A stretch of 64,000 nucleotides of DNA from contig JAIWND010000004.1 in NCBI GenBank assembly GCA_025330725.1, forward strand, positions 992,001 to 1,056,000, in the 5' to 3' direction. Shown here piece after piece: positions 1 through 12,444 of the stretch. The position numbers and the translations under genes were made by a program. The notes under the pieces are model-generated. The model was not told the origin of the DNA, did no database searches, and worked only from the letters and a program-made list of their open reading frames with translations. Origin of the DNA: Chlamydoabsidia padenii. Its lineage: Eukaryota > Mucoromycota > Mucoromycetes > Mucorales > Cunninghamellaceae. The first letter of the stretch is position 1, and the number at the start of each line of letters is the position of its first letter.

Positions 1-646
1 GAGTTGTTCACAGAGTCGTCGCATGATGGGGAAGTGAGTGTAGAGTTCGATTTGACCAGGACAATCTATGATTAGGTAGTCGTCGTCGTATGTACCGATT
101 TCTTCTTCGAGCCAATCAATATTATTCAATAGGAATCTAGTAATTGAATATAAACAGATTAATAAACAACGTTATAGTCCTTTAGTGTGTGTGTTTGTAC
201 TTACTCTAGACAGTAGATCAATCCACCATTTGGCCCATAATCCAGTTCCTCCATCACGTCTTCGAGTGTAATCAGTTCTCGGATATCTATCATAAAAGAA
301 GAAGGTTGTGGTGAGTATGACGGTATGACTTTTTATTTATTTATTTTATAATTGTTCTACACGTTACCAATGGTAGGTTCATATTCAAAGTGTTCAGCGG
401 CAGGATCAAGATTCACCAAATGGACCTTGCGTTTAGTTGTTTGGCAGTGTGTCATCATTGTTGCGCAAAAGGTGGACTATAAAAAAGATAAAAGAGAGGG
501 TAAGATGCACAGCCGCGTAGTTTCTTTATATTTACTTACCTTCCCACTTCCCGCAGGACCCATAACCAATTGACAATGTCGGCCCCTATTGATAATGGTA
601 TGAGTACTGTGCTTCAAGACAATTGATAAGAAAAGGGTACTTACAT
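1..646 (-). CDS. GPN3: GPN-loop GTPase 3, N-terminal part (partial, runs off window start)
   Basis: GPN3-family GTPases work with GPN1 in assembly and nuclear import of RNA polymerase II. Five exons are readable (646-645, 585-540, 476-368, 286-205, 136-<1) and join in frame. The protein begins [19 protein letters not shown], with the P-loop GPAGSGKS. It continues with [13 protein letters not shown], the GPN motif in [10 protein letters not shown], and [18 protein letters not shown] at the window edge. The order and spacing match GPN3, whose other members begin [18 protein letters not shown]. The start codon is split: AT at 646-645 and G at 585, separated by a 59-nt intron with a GTAAGT donor. 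No other in-frame ATG precedes the P-loop. The C-terminal half lies outside the window. Family assignment is firm; the split ATG is a direct reading that lacks transcript support. Confidence 0.9.
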
Positions 647-997
647 GATTGTATTAGTAATTAAAAGGAGAGAGAGAGAGAAAGAAATACTTTTTTTTTT
701 TAACCTTTCAATGGCGGGTTTTGAAATGTTGATGTTCGATCACAAGCCACGCATGATTGAAGACCTCCTAATGCATATACCCAAAGTCATGTAAAAAGTA
801 ATTTTATTGTACATAATGAGTGTTTGTTGTGTGTGGAAGAATAAAACAATATAGAATGAAGATAAAGTATGAATGATAGTATAGTAATAAAAAAAAAGTA
901 AAACAAGATCAAAACAAAAAAGAAGTGCAAAGTAGGGAATGAGGGGAAGTAAATGGAATGTAAAGGGGAAACAAAAGTATTCTATGTATCAATCAGT
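647..997. other. Spacer: GPN3 5' flank and RRS1 3' flank
   Basis: This tandem spacer holds a GA-rich run and a poly-T tract (about 690-702), the motif A variant at 713, and an A-rich stretch at 880-960 that is probably RRS1 3' UTR. No ORF in it is worth calling. Confidence 0.6.
713..725 (-). promoter_or_regulatory. Motif A variant upstream of GPN3
   Basis: The plus strand reads GGCGGGTTTTGAA, 67 bp upstream of the GPN3 start. It is a one-base variant of the recurrent GCGGGATTTRAA element. The role as a promoter element is inferred from recurrence and position. Confidence 0.4.
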
Positions 998-1219
998 CTA
1001 TTTCTTTTGCTTCTTTTTGTTATCCTTGTTGAATCCACCACCAGATCCTTTTCTTTTTTGAGATTCTTGTTTAGCATGTAAGCGGACGGCCTTTTTGACA
1101 TCCACCTTGGCATCCTTTCCAACCACCTTTTTCAGGATATCCAATGAAGAAGATTTTTCAGCCTTGGAATCACCGACGGTAGCAGCAAACTAATAAAGAA
1201 TAATCAGTTAGTTAATTTG

Positions 1220-1254
<35 letters not shown>

Positions 1255-2165
1255 ATTACCTGATGAGTGACACCCTTGACCCGTTGTTCATTTCGTAAAC
1301 TCTTGTCGAATTTACCCATACTAGCAGTAGCACCACGAGAAGCAGCAATAGCCTGTTGTAATTCATCCTTCTTAAAGTCCCGGACATCCTTCTTACCCGC
1401 CATGGTAGCAGCCGCGCCTTCTTCTTCATTTCGCTTTTGTCGTTTCTGGTTCTTGTTGACCCGTTCCTTCTTTTCTTCGCGGTTCTTTTGATACATGTCA
1501 GTCATAGGATCCACACTGGAAGGTACTTCAATAAGCCAGTCTTGCATGTCGTCCTTTTTGCTTGATCCACCCTTGTAACCCCAGCGAGGTACGTATTCTT
1601 CTCGATCTTCATCCCACACCATTCTTTCCCGTTTGGCGTTCTGGATCCCCTTCACCTTGGCGAATTTTTCCCATCGAGTCAAGGGCTTGTCCTTGGGCAA
1701 AGGTTTTTCACGAGGTAAGATGGAAGTACGTTCGGGCAGGATAGCGAGCACACCAGCATCACCAGTTTTAACTTGGAGATCAAAGATACCATTCACCACC
1801 AGTTGTGTGTTGTCTCGAGTCAATTCCTTCAAATACGCTTCTTTTTCCTTCCTATAGATATCCGTTCAAAGTAAGAATAATAAGAGCGAGAGAATTAGTT
1901 GGTGGTTCCTTTTGTAAAGGCTGCTTGTCCTTTTTGTTTTGTACATACTTTAATCGTTGATCATCAAGGGCATTGGTGTCAAAACCTGATAAAAGATTCA
2001 GATCAAAGTCGAGAGGTACAAGCTTTTCAACAGTAATAGGTTTACTACAAATCAATAAAACGAGTTAAAATCAATCAAAGTAGTTTTGTATAATTGAGTA
2101 CTATGTTTTCCAAGAACTACTTACTATTGTGCTTTGTGAGCTTCCAAGATTTCAGAGACATCCAT
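998..2165 (-). CDS. RRS1: Ribosome biogenesis regulatory protein Rrs1
   Basis: Rrs1 is a nucleolar assembly factor of the large ribosomal subunit; with Rpf2 it recruits the 5S RNP. Four exons (2165-2125, 2044-1949, 1851-1260, 1189-998) join in phase and give 306 residues. Family hallmarks are LTRDNTQLVVN, the loop LPREKPLPKDKPLTRWEKFA, the block VWDEDREEYVPRWGYK, and DWLIEVPSSVDPM, followed by a basic coiled stretch. The C-terminus is Lys-rich and ends NKKKQKK, as expected for a nucleolar protein. The start MDVSEILEAHKAQ is the only plausible ATG and is followed by a 41-nt first exon. The last intron (1259-1190) contains a (TA)n microsatellite. A motif A element lies 98 bp upstream of the ATG. 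Confidence 0.95.
1222..1250. repeat. (TA)n microsatellite in RRS1 intron 3
   Basis: An uninterrupted alternating AT tract of about 29 bp lies next to the intron donor. It is probably a length-variable marker and has no visible coding role. Confidence 0.8.
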
Positions 2166-2262
2166 GTTGATAGATCTTTTGTTTGAGGTATGTAAAAAAG
2201 GAAGAGAGCCGAAAGATTTTTTCCCCTCCTCTCAATCTCTTCCACAGAAAAAAAAAAAAAAA

Positions 2263-2274
2263 GCGGGATTTTAA
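2263..2274 (-). promoter_or_regulatory. Motif A upstream of RRS1
   Basis: The plus strand reads GCGGGATTTTAA, 98 bp upstream of the RRS1 ATG and directly next to an A14 tract (poly-T on the coding strand). TTCATGCAA (motif B) follows at 2332-2340. Confidence 0.5.
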
Positions 2275-2434
2275 TTTTTTAAAAGAAGAGGGTGAGTGGC
2301 TTGACCACCGCATTTGGCCAGGTCCATTTTATTCATGCAACCACATTATAATAGCTTTATTACGGTTAAAAACAACTAAATACATCAAAAAGTAGGGGGT
2401 ATATAATAAATTAATAGTTTACAATTCACTAATT

Positions 2435-5229
2435 CTAAGTTTCGCCAGATTTGTCGGCGAGTCCTAACGTGGCCCAGAGTTCATTGACGATGGGGAATGT
2501 TGCTTGCAAGTGATATGGCAAATAAGGTAAGGGGTGAGTTCTTGTCATATCCGTTAATGTTTTCATTGCCACCAATAAAGGTTCCCTATGACGATAATAA
2601 AAGAGATTAAGAAAAAACATACATACATACACAAATAATGACTGATGAACGTTACCTGTAATCATTGCCCATTGATTCCTTTTGTTGTTCATTACAGCAA
2701 GCTGCCATGGAGTTCAATAGCATCCAGAGTCCCATATTCTCTACATGTGCCATATCTTTGATCAGTGGAGAGAGTACCATTGTGTTGTTAAAGAAGGAAT
2801 CAAAACCTGCACGCCATTGTTCATTGTCGGTATCAGTGACTTGTTGCTGTTGTTTTCCCCGAGCATGAAAGAGAAGTGACCCTACAAATCGATGACCTGT
2901 CTGCTTGTTTACAAAAAAAAAAAAAAAAAAAAAAAAGTCAACAACCCATTGCTATCAATTATATTTATAGCCACATACCACTGTACCAATAAGGTTTTTA
3001 TAGTCGGGATGATTCGAAACAGATGAGAGGACTTGACCGATATAAGACAGCGAAGCACAAAACAAGGTGTTTTCCAGACATCCAGTGATAGAAGGGTGTA
3101 GGTAGTCTACATTTTGTCGCTGTTGTTGTTGATAAGTGGATATGTTGCCATCGTTAGTGTTTAAAGGTGGAAGAAGATCGACAAAATGGTAGGCGATGCT
3201 GGTCATTAAAATCGAGCGCTTATGGTCTTCCAGGTGTGGTAACAAGCGTGCAATCAAAGACATACCCTTGTTCACCGATAGAATGGATATCACGGCGGGT
3301 GGACTACAATCAATGTGTTAGAATCAAACGTGTACATGTATTCATATTCCCTCCCTCTCTCTATGTGTGTGTGTTTACCTTTGATCTGTTGTTAGCATTC
3401 CCCAAATCTTGTCCATGGTTTCTTGTCGTGTTGTTGTTCCTGAGAGTTGCATTTGCCGAGATAATTGTTCCACTTCCAAGATCAAAAAGTACATGGATTC
3501 AATAGTCTTCAATAGAAGCTGGCGGTCATTTTTAGGTCGATGTTGTTCTTTGTTGTCTTTTTGATGTAATTCATCTTCAGTTGTGTCTTTTTCCGAATCA
3601 CCTAAAGATAGATACATCTATCAGTTTACCTTTTTTTCTTTTTCTATTATTGTCATTGTTGTTACCTTTTGCACCTAATTGATTCTTCATTATGTCAGAG
3701 AGTATGGTATCCAATTCAGCACACTTGTCTTTCTCAGCATAGATATGTTGATTTTGTTGATAGTCCATGTTGTTGATATTTACTGGAGGAAGTTGGTGAT
3801 TGACGAGTGGCTGTTGATAGTGACCTCCGTTGTTATTAGCCCGATACATTTCGTGATAGTAATCACCTGAAGATTGTTGCGTAGACGTTGCCAATTGAGA
3901 CTGTTCGATGTGATTGATAAACTTCTTATTGTTGGCAGTCATTAAACCATCGTATGAAGACTAAATCCATCACAAAAGTAAAAACCATGTTAGTAACTTT
4001 ATAACTTTTTTGATGATCTGCTTTTATATGTAGGGTGTTTACCTTTCCATTGTCTTCTTCTTTCTGTTTCAATTCCTGTTCGGCAGTCAGATTTGGTTTA
4101 TGAATCGATGGCATGTGTCGAGTATGTTGCTGTTGTTTCGATTGATGTTTTTCAAAGAATGAATTGATATCTACTGGTGCGTGATTGACAGGTGTTTGTG
4201 GCGGAGGAGCAAGGCCAGGAAGAAGTTGATAAAGTAAGTTTTTCTTGGGAGCTTGAGGTTGACCAATCTTGGCTTCAACGTCGGTCAGACTGTAAACAAT
4301 TGGGTGATGATTCTCCGTCGTTGCATCTTGAGATTGTCCATTAATTTCTTGCCCTTGCACGGTTGCCCCAGAAGGTTGAGCTTGATCCTTGTCAGGTAAA
4401 GTTGCCGGAGGGTCGTTTGGTTGTGGGTTTTCAATATGGGTGTTGCCTTCAGAATTGATACCGGTGCTATCCATCACCCGAGATGCATTGCCTGATAAAA
4501 TAGAGGCAAAGGAAAGACCTATTATCGAACAAAGAAGCCAAATGTTAGTGTGGAAGAAGTCATGTAAAAAAAAAAAAAAAGGTCATCATATTACCTGCAG
4601 ATATTTCACGATTGCTTGGGGGTGGTGCTTTGGACCGATATGCCATCTTCTTCAACAGGTTGTCGCCCTATAGTGGATAAGTTAAGTGAGTTTTAGTCTA
4701 TAACAAGTAGGTTTAATGCCAACATGTACCTTGGACAACCCTGAATCATTAAACTTCTTGGGTGCAAACGGGTCCTTGGTCCATATACTGGGTTTGTCTT
4801 GTCTATTGGTACCTGTTATTGATAGAGGTGAATGAGTTTTCATACACAGGTCAGTTGTTCATTCGTGTGATCAAAAGTTATTTACCTCGATTGATGGGGT
4901 TCCCAGTACTTTTCACACCAAAAGCTTCTTCTTCAAATGTGGCTGATGTCAAGATTTCCGTGTCAGTGGCGAATTCGTATTCTATTAATCATGATAATAA
5001 TAAAAAATGAGTAACAAGAATTAGTGAATAAAAGTAGGGAGGAGAGTGGATTACCCAAGGTGTCATCATCAGCATCTTCAAAGACAATAACTTCATCTTG
5101 GTCATCTTCCACAGAGGATCCATCGTCAAGTTCATCACGGAGTTTTGAGAAGTCATATATAATATCAGCATCGTTATTTTGTTGTTCGTGCAGAGGGACA
5201 GAAGAGCCAGTGTTGTTACCAAGTGACAT
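2435..5229 (-). CDS. PAT1: Decapping activator Pat1
   Basis: Pat1 scaffolds the P-body decapping machinery, bridging Dhh1, Lsm1-7 and Dcp2 on deadenylated mRNA. Ten exons (5229-5055, 4981-4886, 4812-4730, 4667-4595, 4518-4043, 3960-3666, 3601-3379, 3303-2979, 2903-2656, 2585-2435) keep phase throughout and give 714 residues. The N-terminus is acidic (VFEDADDDTLG), like the FDF/NDETFG region of Pat1 proteins. The middle is Pro/Gln-rich and disordered. The conserved region LMTANNKKFINHIEQSQL corresponds to the LMTQ..K.FI.RIQ..QL block of animal and yeast Pat1. The helical C-terminal domain includes IWGMLTTDQRSPPAVISIL and NKGMSLIARLLPHL. The exon 9 acceptor could also be at 2900, one codon shorter. 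Motif A lies 195 bp upstream. Confidence 0.85.
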
Positions 5230-5423
5230 GATAATAATTTTGAGGGACTTGAATCACAAAGGCGTGGAGTATAGACAGATACAAAAGACATGGTGAGTAA
5301 GTATTATAGGTTTATAAGAGTTGCTAAATTTACCAGATGTTGATGAGAAGGTTGTTGATTAAAAGAAGTGGAAGAAGTGGGAATAGGAAAACAACTCCTC
5401 TATAAGAGAGAGGGAGAGAGGTA

Positions 5424-5435
5424 GCGGGATTTAAA
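5424..5435 (-). promoter_or_regulatory. Motif A upstream of PAT1
   Basis: The plus strand reads GCGGGATTTAAA, 195 bp upstream of the PAT1 ATG and 37 bp before the Aurora kinase stop. A GA-rich run (5400-5420) flanks it. Confidence 0.5.
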
Positions 5436-5471
5436 AATAGAGGGAGCGTAAAAATGCACAATGGAGAATGA

Positions 5472-6684
<1,213 letters not shown>

Positions 6685-7362
6685 AGTGCAAATAAGTTTA
6701 CAGTGGTTCTAATCAGCGATAGTTAATGTATGTGATGTTTTCTTGTTTATAGGTGGCCGATTTGATTGCGTGTTGTTCATAATGTAGAAAAGAAAAAGAA
6801 AGAGAAAAGAGGGAAAAAAAAAGGGGGGGGGATAAACCGGGAAATGTATAAAAAGGATATTTTAGATCCCGACCACCCCGACCGACTTGTCAACACAGAG
6901 GAGGTGAACAGGTATACTACCTCTGATTCCCTTCTCTTTGATGGTTGCACTCCATGTTGATATGGAAAAAATCAAAACACACCTCCATCAGTATTACAAA
7001 AGACATCTATTCGACCAACTTGAACAAAAAAAAAAAAAACATCATAGGTACATGATGACTTTGTGATTAATTGAGGATGACCAGCATATCATCATCCCGA
7101 TCTCAGGCATGACAAAAGAGAAGATCCGGTAGTACCCCACATCAGTTGTTACCAAACTAATGGATGATGTAAGGGGCCCATCAATAGTCGCAAATCAGTT
7201 TACCCTATAAACCGGAGTTTAAAAATTAGGGTCCCATCATGCAAAAATGATCATTGTGTACATTTTGGATGTTTTATTTTATTTATTGAAGAATAAACTA
7301 TATAATAGGGGGGTAATGATTCAACATGAATCACTAGTTAAAATAAAATAAAAAAGACTAAT
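6685..7362. other. Spacer: Aurora kinase 5' flank and RPS26 3' flank
   Basis: This 678-bp spacer holds a purine-rich run ending in nine Gs (about 6786-6832), an A14 tract near 7027, and a weak motif pair at 7210-7245 (CCGGAGTTTAAA followed by ATCATGCAAA). The short ORF at 6766-6960 starts in the purine run and has no recognisable features. Confidence 0.5.
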
Positions 7363-8038
7363 CTAGTTGGACTTTTGTTGGAATCTGAATCGTGGGGGAG
7401 GAGCACGGTTACGACGGCTGACCACAGATCGGACACGGACCACACGGGCATGAATGGCACAAGAGATACAGTAGTGCAACTTGACGTACAACTTGGGGAT
7501 GGCGTATTCTTCATAGATAGAGGCTTCTTGAAGATCACGGACAGCAGCAGCTTCGACCATGTTGCGGATAGTGAAACGCTTGATGGCCTTGTCCTATACA
7601 TAAAAATCACATTATCATTTAATGTTTGATAGTCTACTTGTGAAGTTTTTTTTTATTTTATATATATACCTTGGGGCAACAACGGTAACAGTTGATGCAA
7701 CGAATAAACTTGTTATGACCACGACCGTGCTTGTTGCGTCCGTTGTTTCTTCTCTTGCAAGTCTATTAAACATTATGAAAAAAAAGGGGGTTGAGTCCAA
7801 AGTGATATCGATTTGTCATTCCTTTTTTTTGTCCAATCCAAATATCAATGTACTGTCAAAAGAGCCCGTGTCCCATCGTCCAAAGTCAAAAGAATGAAGA
7901 TGGTATCGTATTGTTGGAATGACACCCCGTTATTGATTCGGTGTATTTCCATAAATCATCATGGATTTATAATATGATGGGTGAATGACATGCACATATG
8001 TTGGATGGATGGATGGATGGTGGATGGATGATTACCAT
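7363..8038 (-). CDS. RPS26: 40S ribosomal protein S26 (eS26)
   Basis: eS26 is a small-subunit protein near the mRNA exit channel. Exons 8038-8036, 7762-7670 and 7593-7363 give 108 residues starting [20 protein letters not shown]. The zinc-binding cysteines are visible in [10 protein letters not shown] and later in [17 protein letters not shown]. The basic C-terminus ends RFRFQQKSN. Exon 1 is just the ATG: the donor GTAATC follows directly, and the intron runs 8035-7763 (273 nt), several times the local average. Its donor-proximal part is an (ATCC)n-like tetranucleotide run. A first intron right after the ATG is common in fungal ribosomal protein genes. A perfect motif A lies 69 bp upstream of the start. 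Confidence 0.95.
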
Positions 8039-8106
8039 TATAAAAAAAGTAAGAGGGGTAAAAAGAGAGACAAGAGGGCAAATGGATTCTATCACTGTTG
8101 TATGTT

Positions 8107-8149
8107 TTCAAATCCCGCCGACCAAGCGGAGTTTATTTTATTGCATGAA
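8107..8149 (+). promoter_or_regulatory. Motif A + motif B pair upstream of RPS26
   Basis: TTCAAATCCCGC is at 8107-8118 and TTGCATGAA at 8141-8149. This is a perfect copy of each motif with a 22-bp gap, between the RPS26 start (8038) and the SNF2 gene stop (8179). A GCGGAGTTTA variant lies between them (8126-8135). Confidence 0.55.
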
Positions 8150-8178
8150 TAATAAGGGAGAAGAGGTAAAACTATAGA

Positions 8179-11100
8179 CTAAACAAATTTAACCGTTTTC
8201 CGTTTCTTATTCTTTGGTGATAATCCGCCAGGGCTGCTGATAATAATGCTGGGTTCACCATGGAGGTCTACTTGTGATGGTGAATTCAAGCCGTCTACAG
8301 AGTTTTGGTTTGGTGAGGAAGGTAAAGTCGGTGGTATGAGTTGAATTGGTTTGGCCAAGAAGGAGATACGTTGATAAAAAGCACCATCGCCTTGAGATTG
8401 GAGAATATGATCCGGTTTGGCAACAATGTTCGCATGGTTCAGTATGTTTTGGAGTTTCTTGTCGGCGTAAAAGTCTATTTCAGTACTGTCTTGATGACCT
8501 ATTTGGTGAAAGAGGACGTTAATATTCATATAAAGATAACCATCCACTTTATTCTGTTTTCATTTCTTACCAACAACAGCATTTCTACGTTTCAATAAAG
8601 CATCTTCAATAGAATGTCGGATGATGAGAGTTTCCACAAAGACAGGTTTGGTTTGTCCTATTCGATGAGCCCGCTTGATAGCTTGTTGTTCCATTGCCGC
8701 TTGCCATACAGGAGAGCAAAAGTACACCCTAGATGCTGAAGATAAATCTATCCCATATGCCGCCTTTTGCACAGCCATAATCATTACATTGGCATTATCA
8801 GAAGTGTTGAATGTCATAATGGTTTGTGATCGTTTGACACTGGACTAATAAAACAAGAATCGTTTTAGTAAATAGTTCCTTTTTCTTTTCTTTTTTCTTT
8901 TTTCTTACCATAGAAGTGTTGAGGTACATTAGTACTCTAACTTTCACCAGTTGTAAAGCCAGATATATTTCCTGCATTTCATTGTGGTATTGAGAGAAGA
9001 TGATACATTTTTCAGTGGTGTGATGCGAGAGGATTTGATCGACCAAGTAATTGATTTTGCTACTGGTGCTACAGAGGATTCGAACATCACCAAAAACACC
9101 TCGAGCATAATATGTTAATGAAGGAGGTTCATCTTGATCGAGGGCATTGTCGGTTTCTTGCTTTAATAATGGAGTCGTAGAGTTGTTGTTGTTGTTGGCG
9201 TCCTGTTGCCGCTGATTTTGATCATCCCCTTCCAATGGTCCACCCGTTGAGCATACCTTAGAAGTATGTTTTGCGGCTCCATTGTTATCCACTCGGCGAC
9301 GTTTTGCCGTTGTTGTACCAGAGCCACTTTTACCATCCTTCTTGTTTTTAATCACCGCCAATGCATCCCGCCTTTTCCGTTTTTCATAGATCACAGTACT
9401 TTCCAATTGCTTGGACTTGTTGTCGTATACGTAGAGATCCTTGTTTTTGTTGTTTGGGTCTGTTACATCACGCATAAGGTCCACCACAATGTCACCGCTG
9501 ACAAGACAATGATCATCCCATGGATCAGCACTGACAGGTAGATAGGCACCATGTGATCCACCACCCCACCCCCAAGTTTCCTTCATCAAGTTAGGCAGAC
9601 CTTGAACCACAAACGAGACTTCGTGTTTTGTCATCATATCCATAAACATAGGATCGCCCAGAGCCAATTCGAATACCTGCTTCAATTGTCGAAGGCCACG
9701 TTCATCGTCACAACCAAGTTGGACAGTACCAGCATCCAGTTGTTTGAGTTTTTGAACACAATTGTGATGAGAAGATCGTAGGGAGGCTAGATCGATGGAA
9801 TGCCAAGTGCAGCTTTGTCGTAGATTGGAGACTGTTTCTCGGAGTGCTTTATGGTTGTTCTTGGTGAAAAGATAATCAGGACCTTCTCGTTCGGATAAGA
9901 TGGCGTTGAGACTGATCATAGAGATTTGACAATTATGGGCCTATAACAATCAATATAAGCAAAGCAAAAAGGTAAGCAAGTCATCAAGATAATAGATCAA
10001 TCGCCTGTTTTCGAGGTCACTACTCCAACTTACCAGCCATTGGTAATAATCAAAGTCCAATTCCACCGTTTTACAATACAATGGAGGCAAGACCACTTCA
10101 TTTTCAATACTAGATCGCTGGTTTCGAATCATTGTTCGACACATGATGTTGTTGATATTGTTGTGCGCCCAGACCTTTCCCATAATAAACGGCTTGACAA
10201 CAAATTGAGTCCATAGTTTTTTTCTTGATGCATAGGGTTGGAGTTTCAAAATGTCACCTAATAAGATTCCCAGTCTGCCAATAAAGTTTTAAAAAGTTAG
10301 ATGAGTTGATTTGTTTCCTTGTATGTTGATGTACTGTACTTACCTTGCCAAATCATCAGCCACACCTTCTTGCCGAGTTCGTACAGCTGCTGCCTCGGTT
10401 AAGTTCTGAGTAGGTGTACCAGTGCAAATCCAGTTCCAGCATGAGAAGAGTTTTGATGATAAGCTGCTTTGTCGACTACTCCGAGCAGAGAGACTATGTC
10501 CTTCATCTAATGACACCACAAGACAAAAATAATATTGTGAGTACTGAGATGATATATATTGGGTTTACACCACTTACCTACAATCACTCTTTTCCAGTGT
10601 ACTTGAAGAAGAGGAGACGTATATTTGGGCTTGTCCAAGGTGGTAGTACAGGAGCAATTCCGATCACGGCTTGATCCAATATAAGGGCAATTACATTCCC
10701 TTGGTATTCCTATAACAATAAATTGGTGAGCATCCTCTCTTTCATACCTTTTTTTTTTCTTCGCTTGCATTACCTTGAAAGTCAAAACCACCAGATTTGT
10801 TTTCATGAGAGAAGCGGCTTTGGCTGATCAACACCATATCCAGTAGCAAAAGATGTTGCGGATCAGGTATAGGTTCCTTTTGTTTGTCCAGCACCAAAAA
10901 GTCCAAATGACCATCGCGTATATGCTAAAAGATATAAAGAATAAACGAGTTAAAAAGAGAGACTAAAACAGGTTAGTATACCTACTTTATAGATTTCACC
11001 AGTCCATTGAGCAACCAAGTTGTCGGGAACTGAATAAATAACTGAGTTGAGCATGAATACTTGATTTTCATTTTAACTATACTTACCAACAACCAAAGTA

Positions 11101-12444
11101 GCAGCAGATAAATATACCTTTAGAGTAGGGATTTTAATTTCACGTCGGTGGGGTCGGTCCATCAAGGGTCGATCCTTTTCCGCAGTCCATTCATAGTAAG
11201 GTGAGCTACATTCAAACGCAGCAATGATTTCAGGAGGCAATTGATGTCGATAAGGTCGCCAATCCACACTGTGCATCATTGTCTGTACAGCCGCGGAGGT
11301 GCGCAAAGACATGTTATCATTAGGTGTCGTTGTGCTATCGTTAAAGTTTTCCAAAAAGTCTGTTTTGAGAATAATGTCGTTGAGGGGCGGAAGAATACGT
11401 TTAGATGCCATGATAACCGCTAGACAGATACATGTTTTTCCCGTACCCTATCAAGTAAAAGTAAGTTTTTGCAATTGATGTTTCTTTTTTCTTTTCTGCT
11501 TACCATATCTTCGCAAATAATACCGCCTGCAACATCCTTTTGTAACCCCGGTTCCGCCGTACTAATTCCAGTGAGTTGATCATGGTAATAAGTGGTTCCT
11601 TCCACAGAGAGTAGCTCCACCACTGTTGGTCGATATACAAAACAGGGAGCCAATTCACGCTGTAATATCTTCAACATAGATGCCTATTCCCACCAATGAA
11701 AGAAAAAAAAAAAAAAAGGTGAGTGCCAAATGTCATATATCAAGATAAACCTACCTTCTGATACTGATATAGAGTAGTCTTCATACCAAAGGGACGATCA
11801 AGATCTTGAGTTTTGTCAAGGAATACTTTCACCACAGGTTCGGTATCTTCAGGTAGTTTTGCGAGTTTTGGTGAAGGCATATGGATAAACATATCTAAAA
11901 GGGACAAAGAGACCTATTAAAGAATGTTATTAATAAGATAGTTTCATAATGTAAGGTGATTTAGATATAGACTTACCTTTTGTGTTAGTGGAGACAGAGA
12001 CGGTGTATTTGTAAAAGTGAGAGGGTTGTTTGAATGAGAGCCTAAAAACAGGTCAGGTCGACGATCCAATAGTAGCATGAGTTCCAAGAAAGGTGATCCA
12101 GCATAGTGTGTGCTTCGCCAGTCATAATAGTCGGAGACAAGAGAATCCCTGGTGAGAATAACATGAATACACACTCTTAAAAAGTTGTACTTTGTTTCGT
12201 GATAGCATGTTGCCAAAATCTTGTTGTTGACTTGTAGTTGATTAATCCAGTCCGCAGTGCGTTTGTCAGTGTCCCGTAAAGTCCAATAGGTTCTGTCAAA
12301 AGGAATCCATGTTTGTTCTTGTTGTTCACATTTAGTCGCATTTTTAAAATCCTTAGTAGGTGGTGGTGTATTTACAGCTGTTGTATCAAGAAGAAGATCT
12401 ATAGTTCCTGCCGGTACAATGTTTTCCGTAGATAAGAATGACAT
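8179..12444 (-). CDS. SNF2-family ATPase/helicase-like protein (Rad5/Rad16-type motifs, no RING seen)
   Basis: This large multi-exon gene (about 14 exons) encodes a divergent SNF2 protein. Visible motifs are LYQYQKASMLKILQRE before the ATPase core, Walker A in CEDMGTGKT, motif II DEGHSLS, motif III CTGTPTQN, and in the second lobe KCIIFSQYHNEM, KAAYGIDLSSASRVYF and RAHRIGQTKP. DEGH is typical of the Rad5/Rad16 branch. Between the lobes lies a long insertion with a basic segment (KRRRVD) and poly-N, but no C3HC4 RING. A cysteine cluster C-x-C-x9-C-x-C lies just before DEGH. The N-terminus (MSFLSTENIVPAG) is unrecognised. The protein is probably nuclear, acting in chromatin or DNA repair; the exact orthologue is unknown to me. 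Confidence 0.8.

Noticed and set aside
9100..9260. RING finger in the SNF2 protein insertion
   Set aside because: The inter-lobe insertion lacks the eight Cys/His ligands of a RING; only scattered cysteines are seen.
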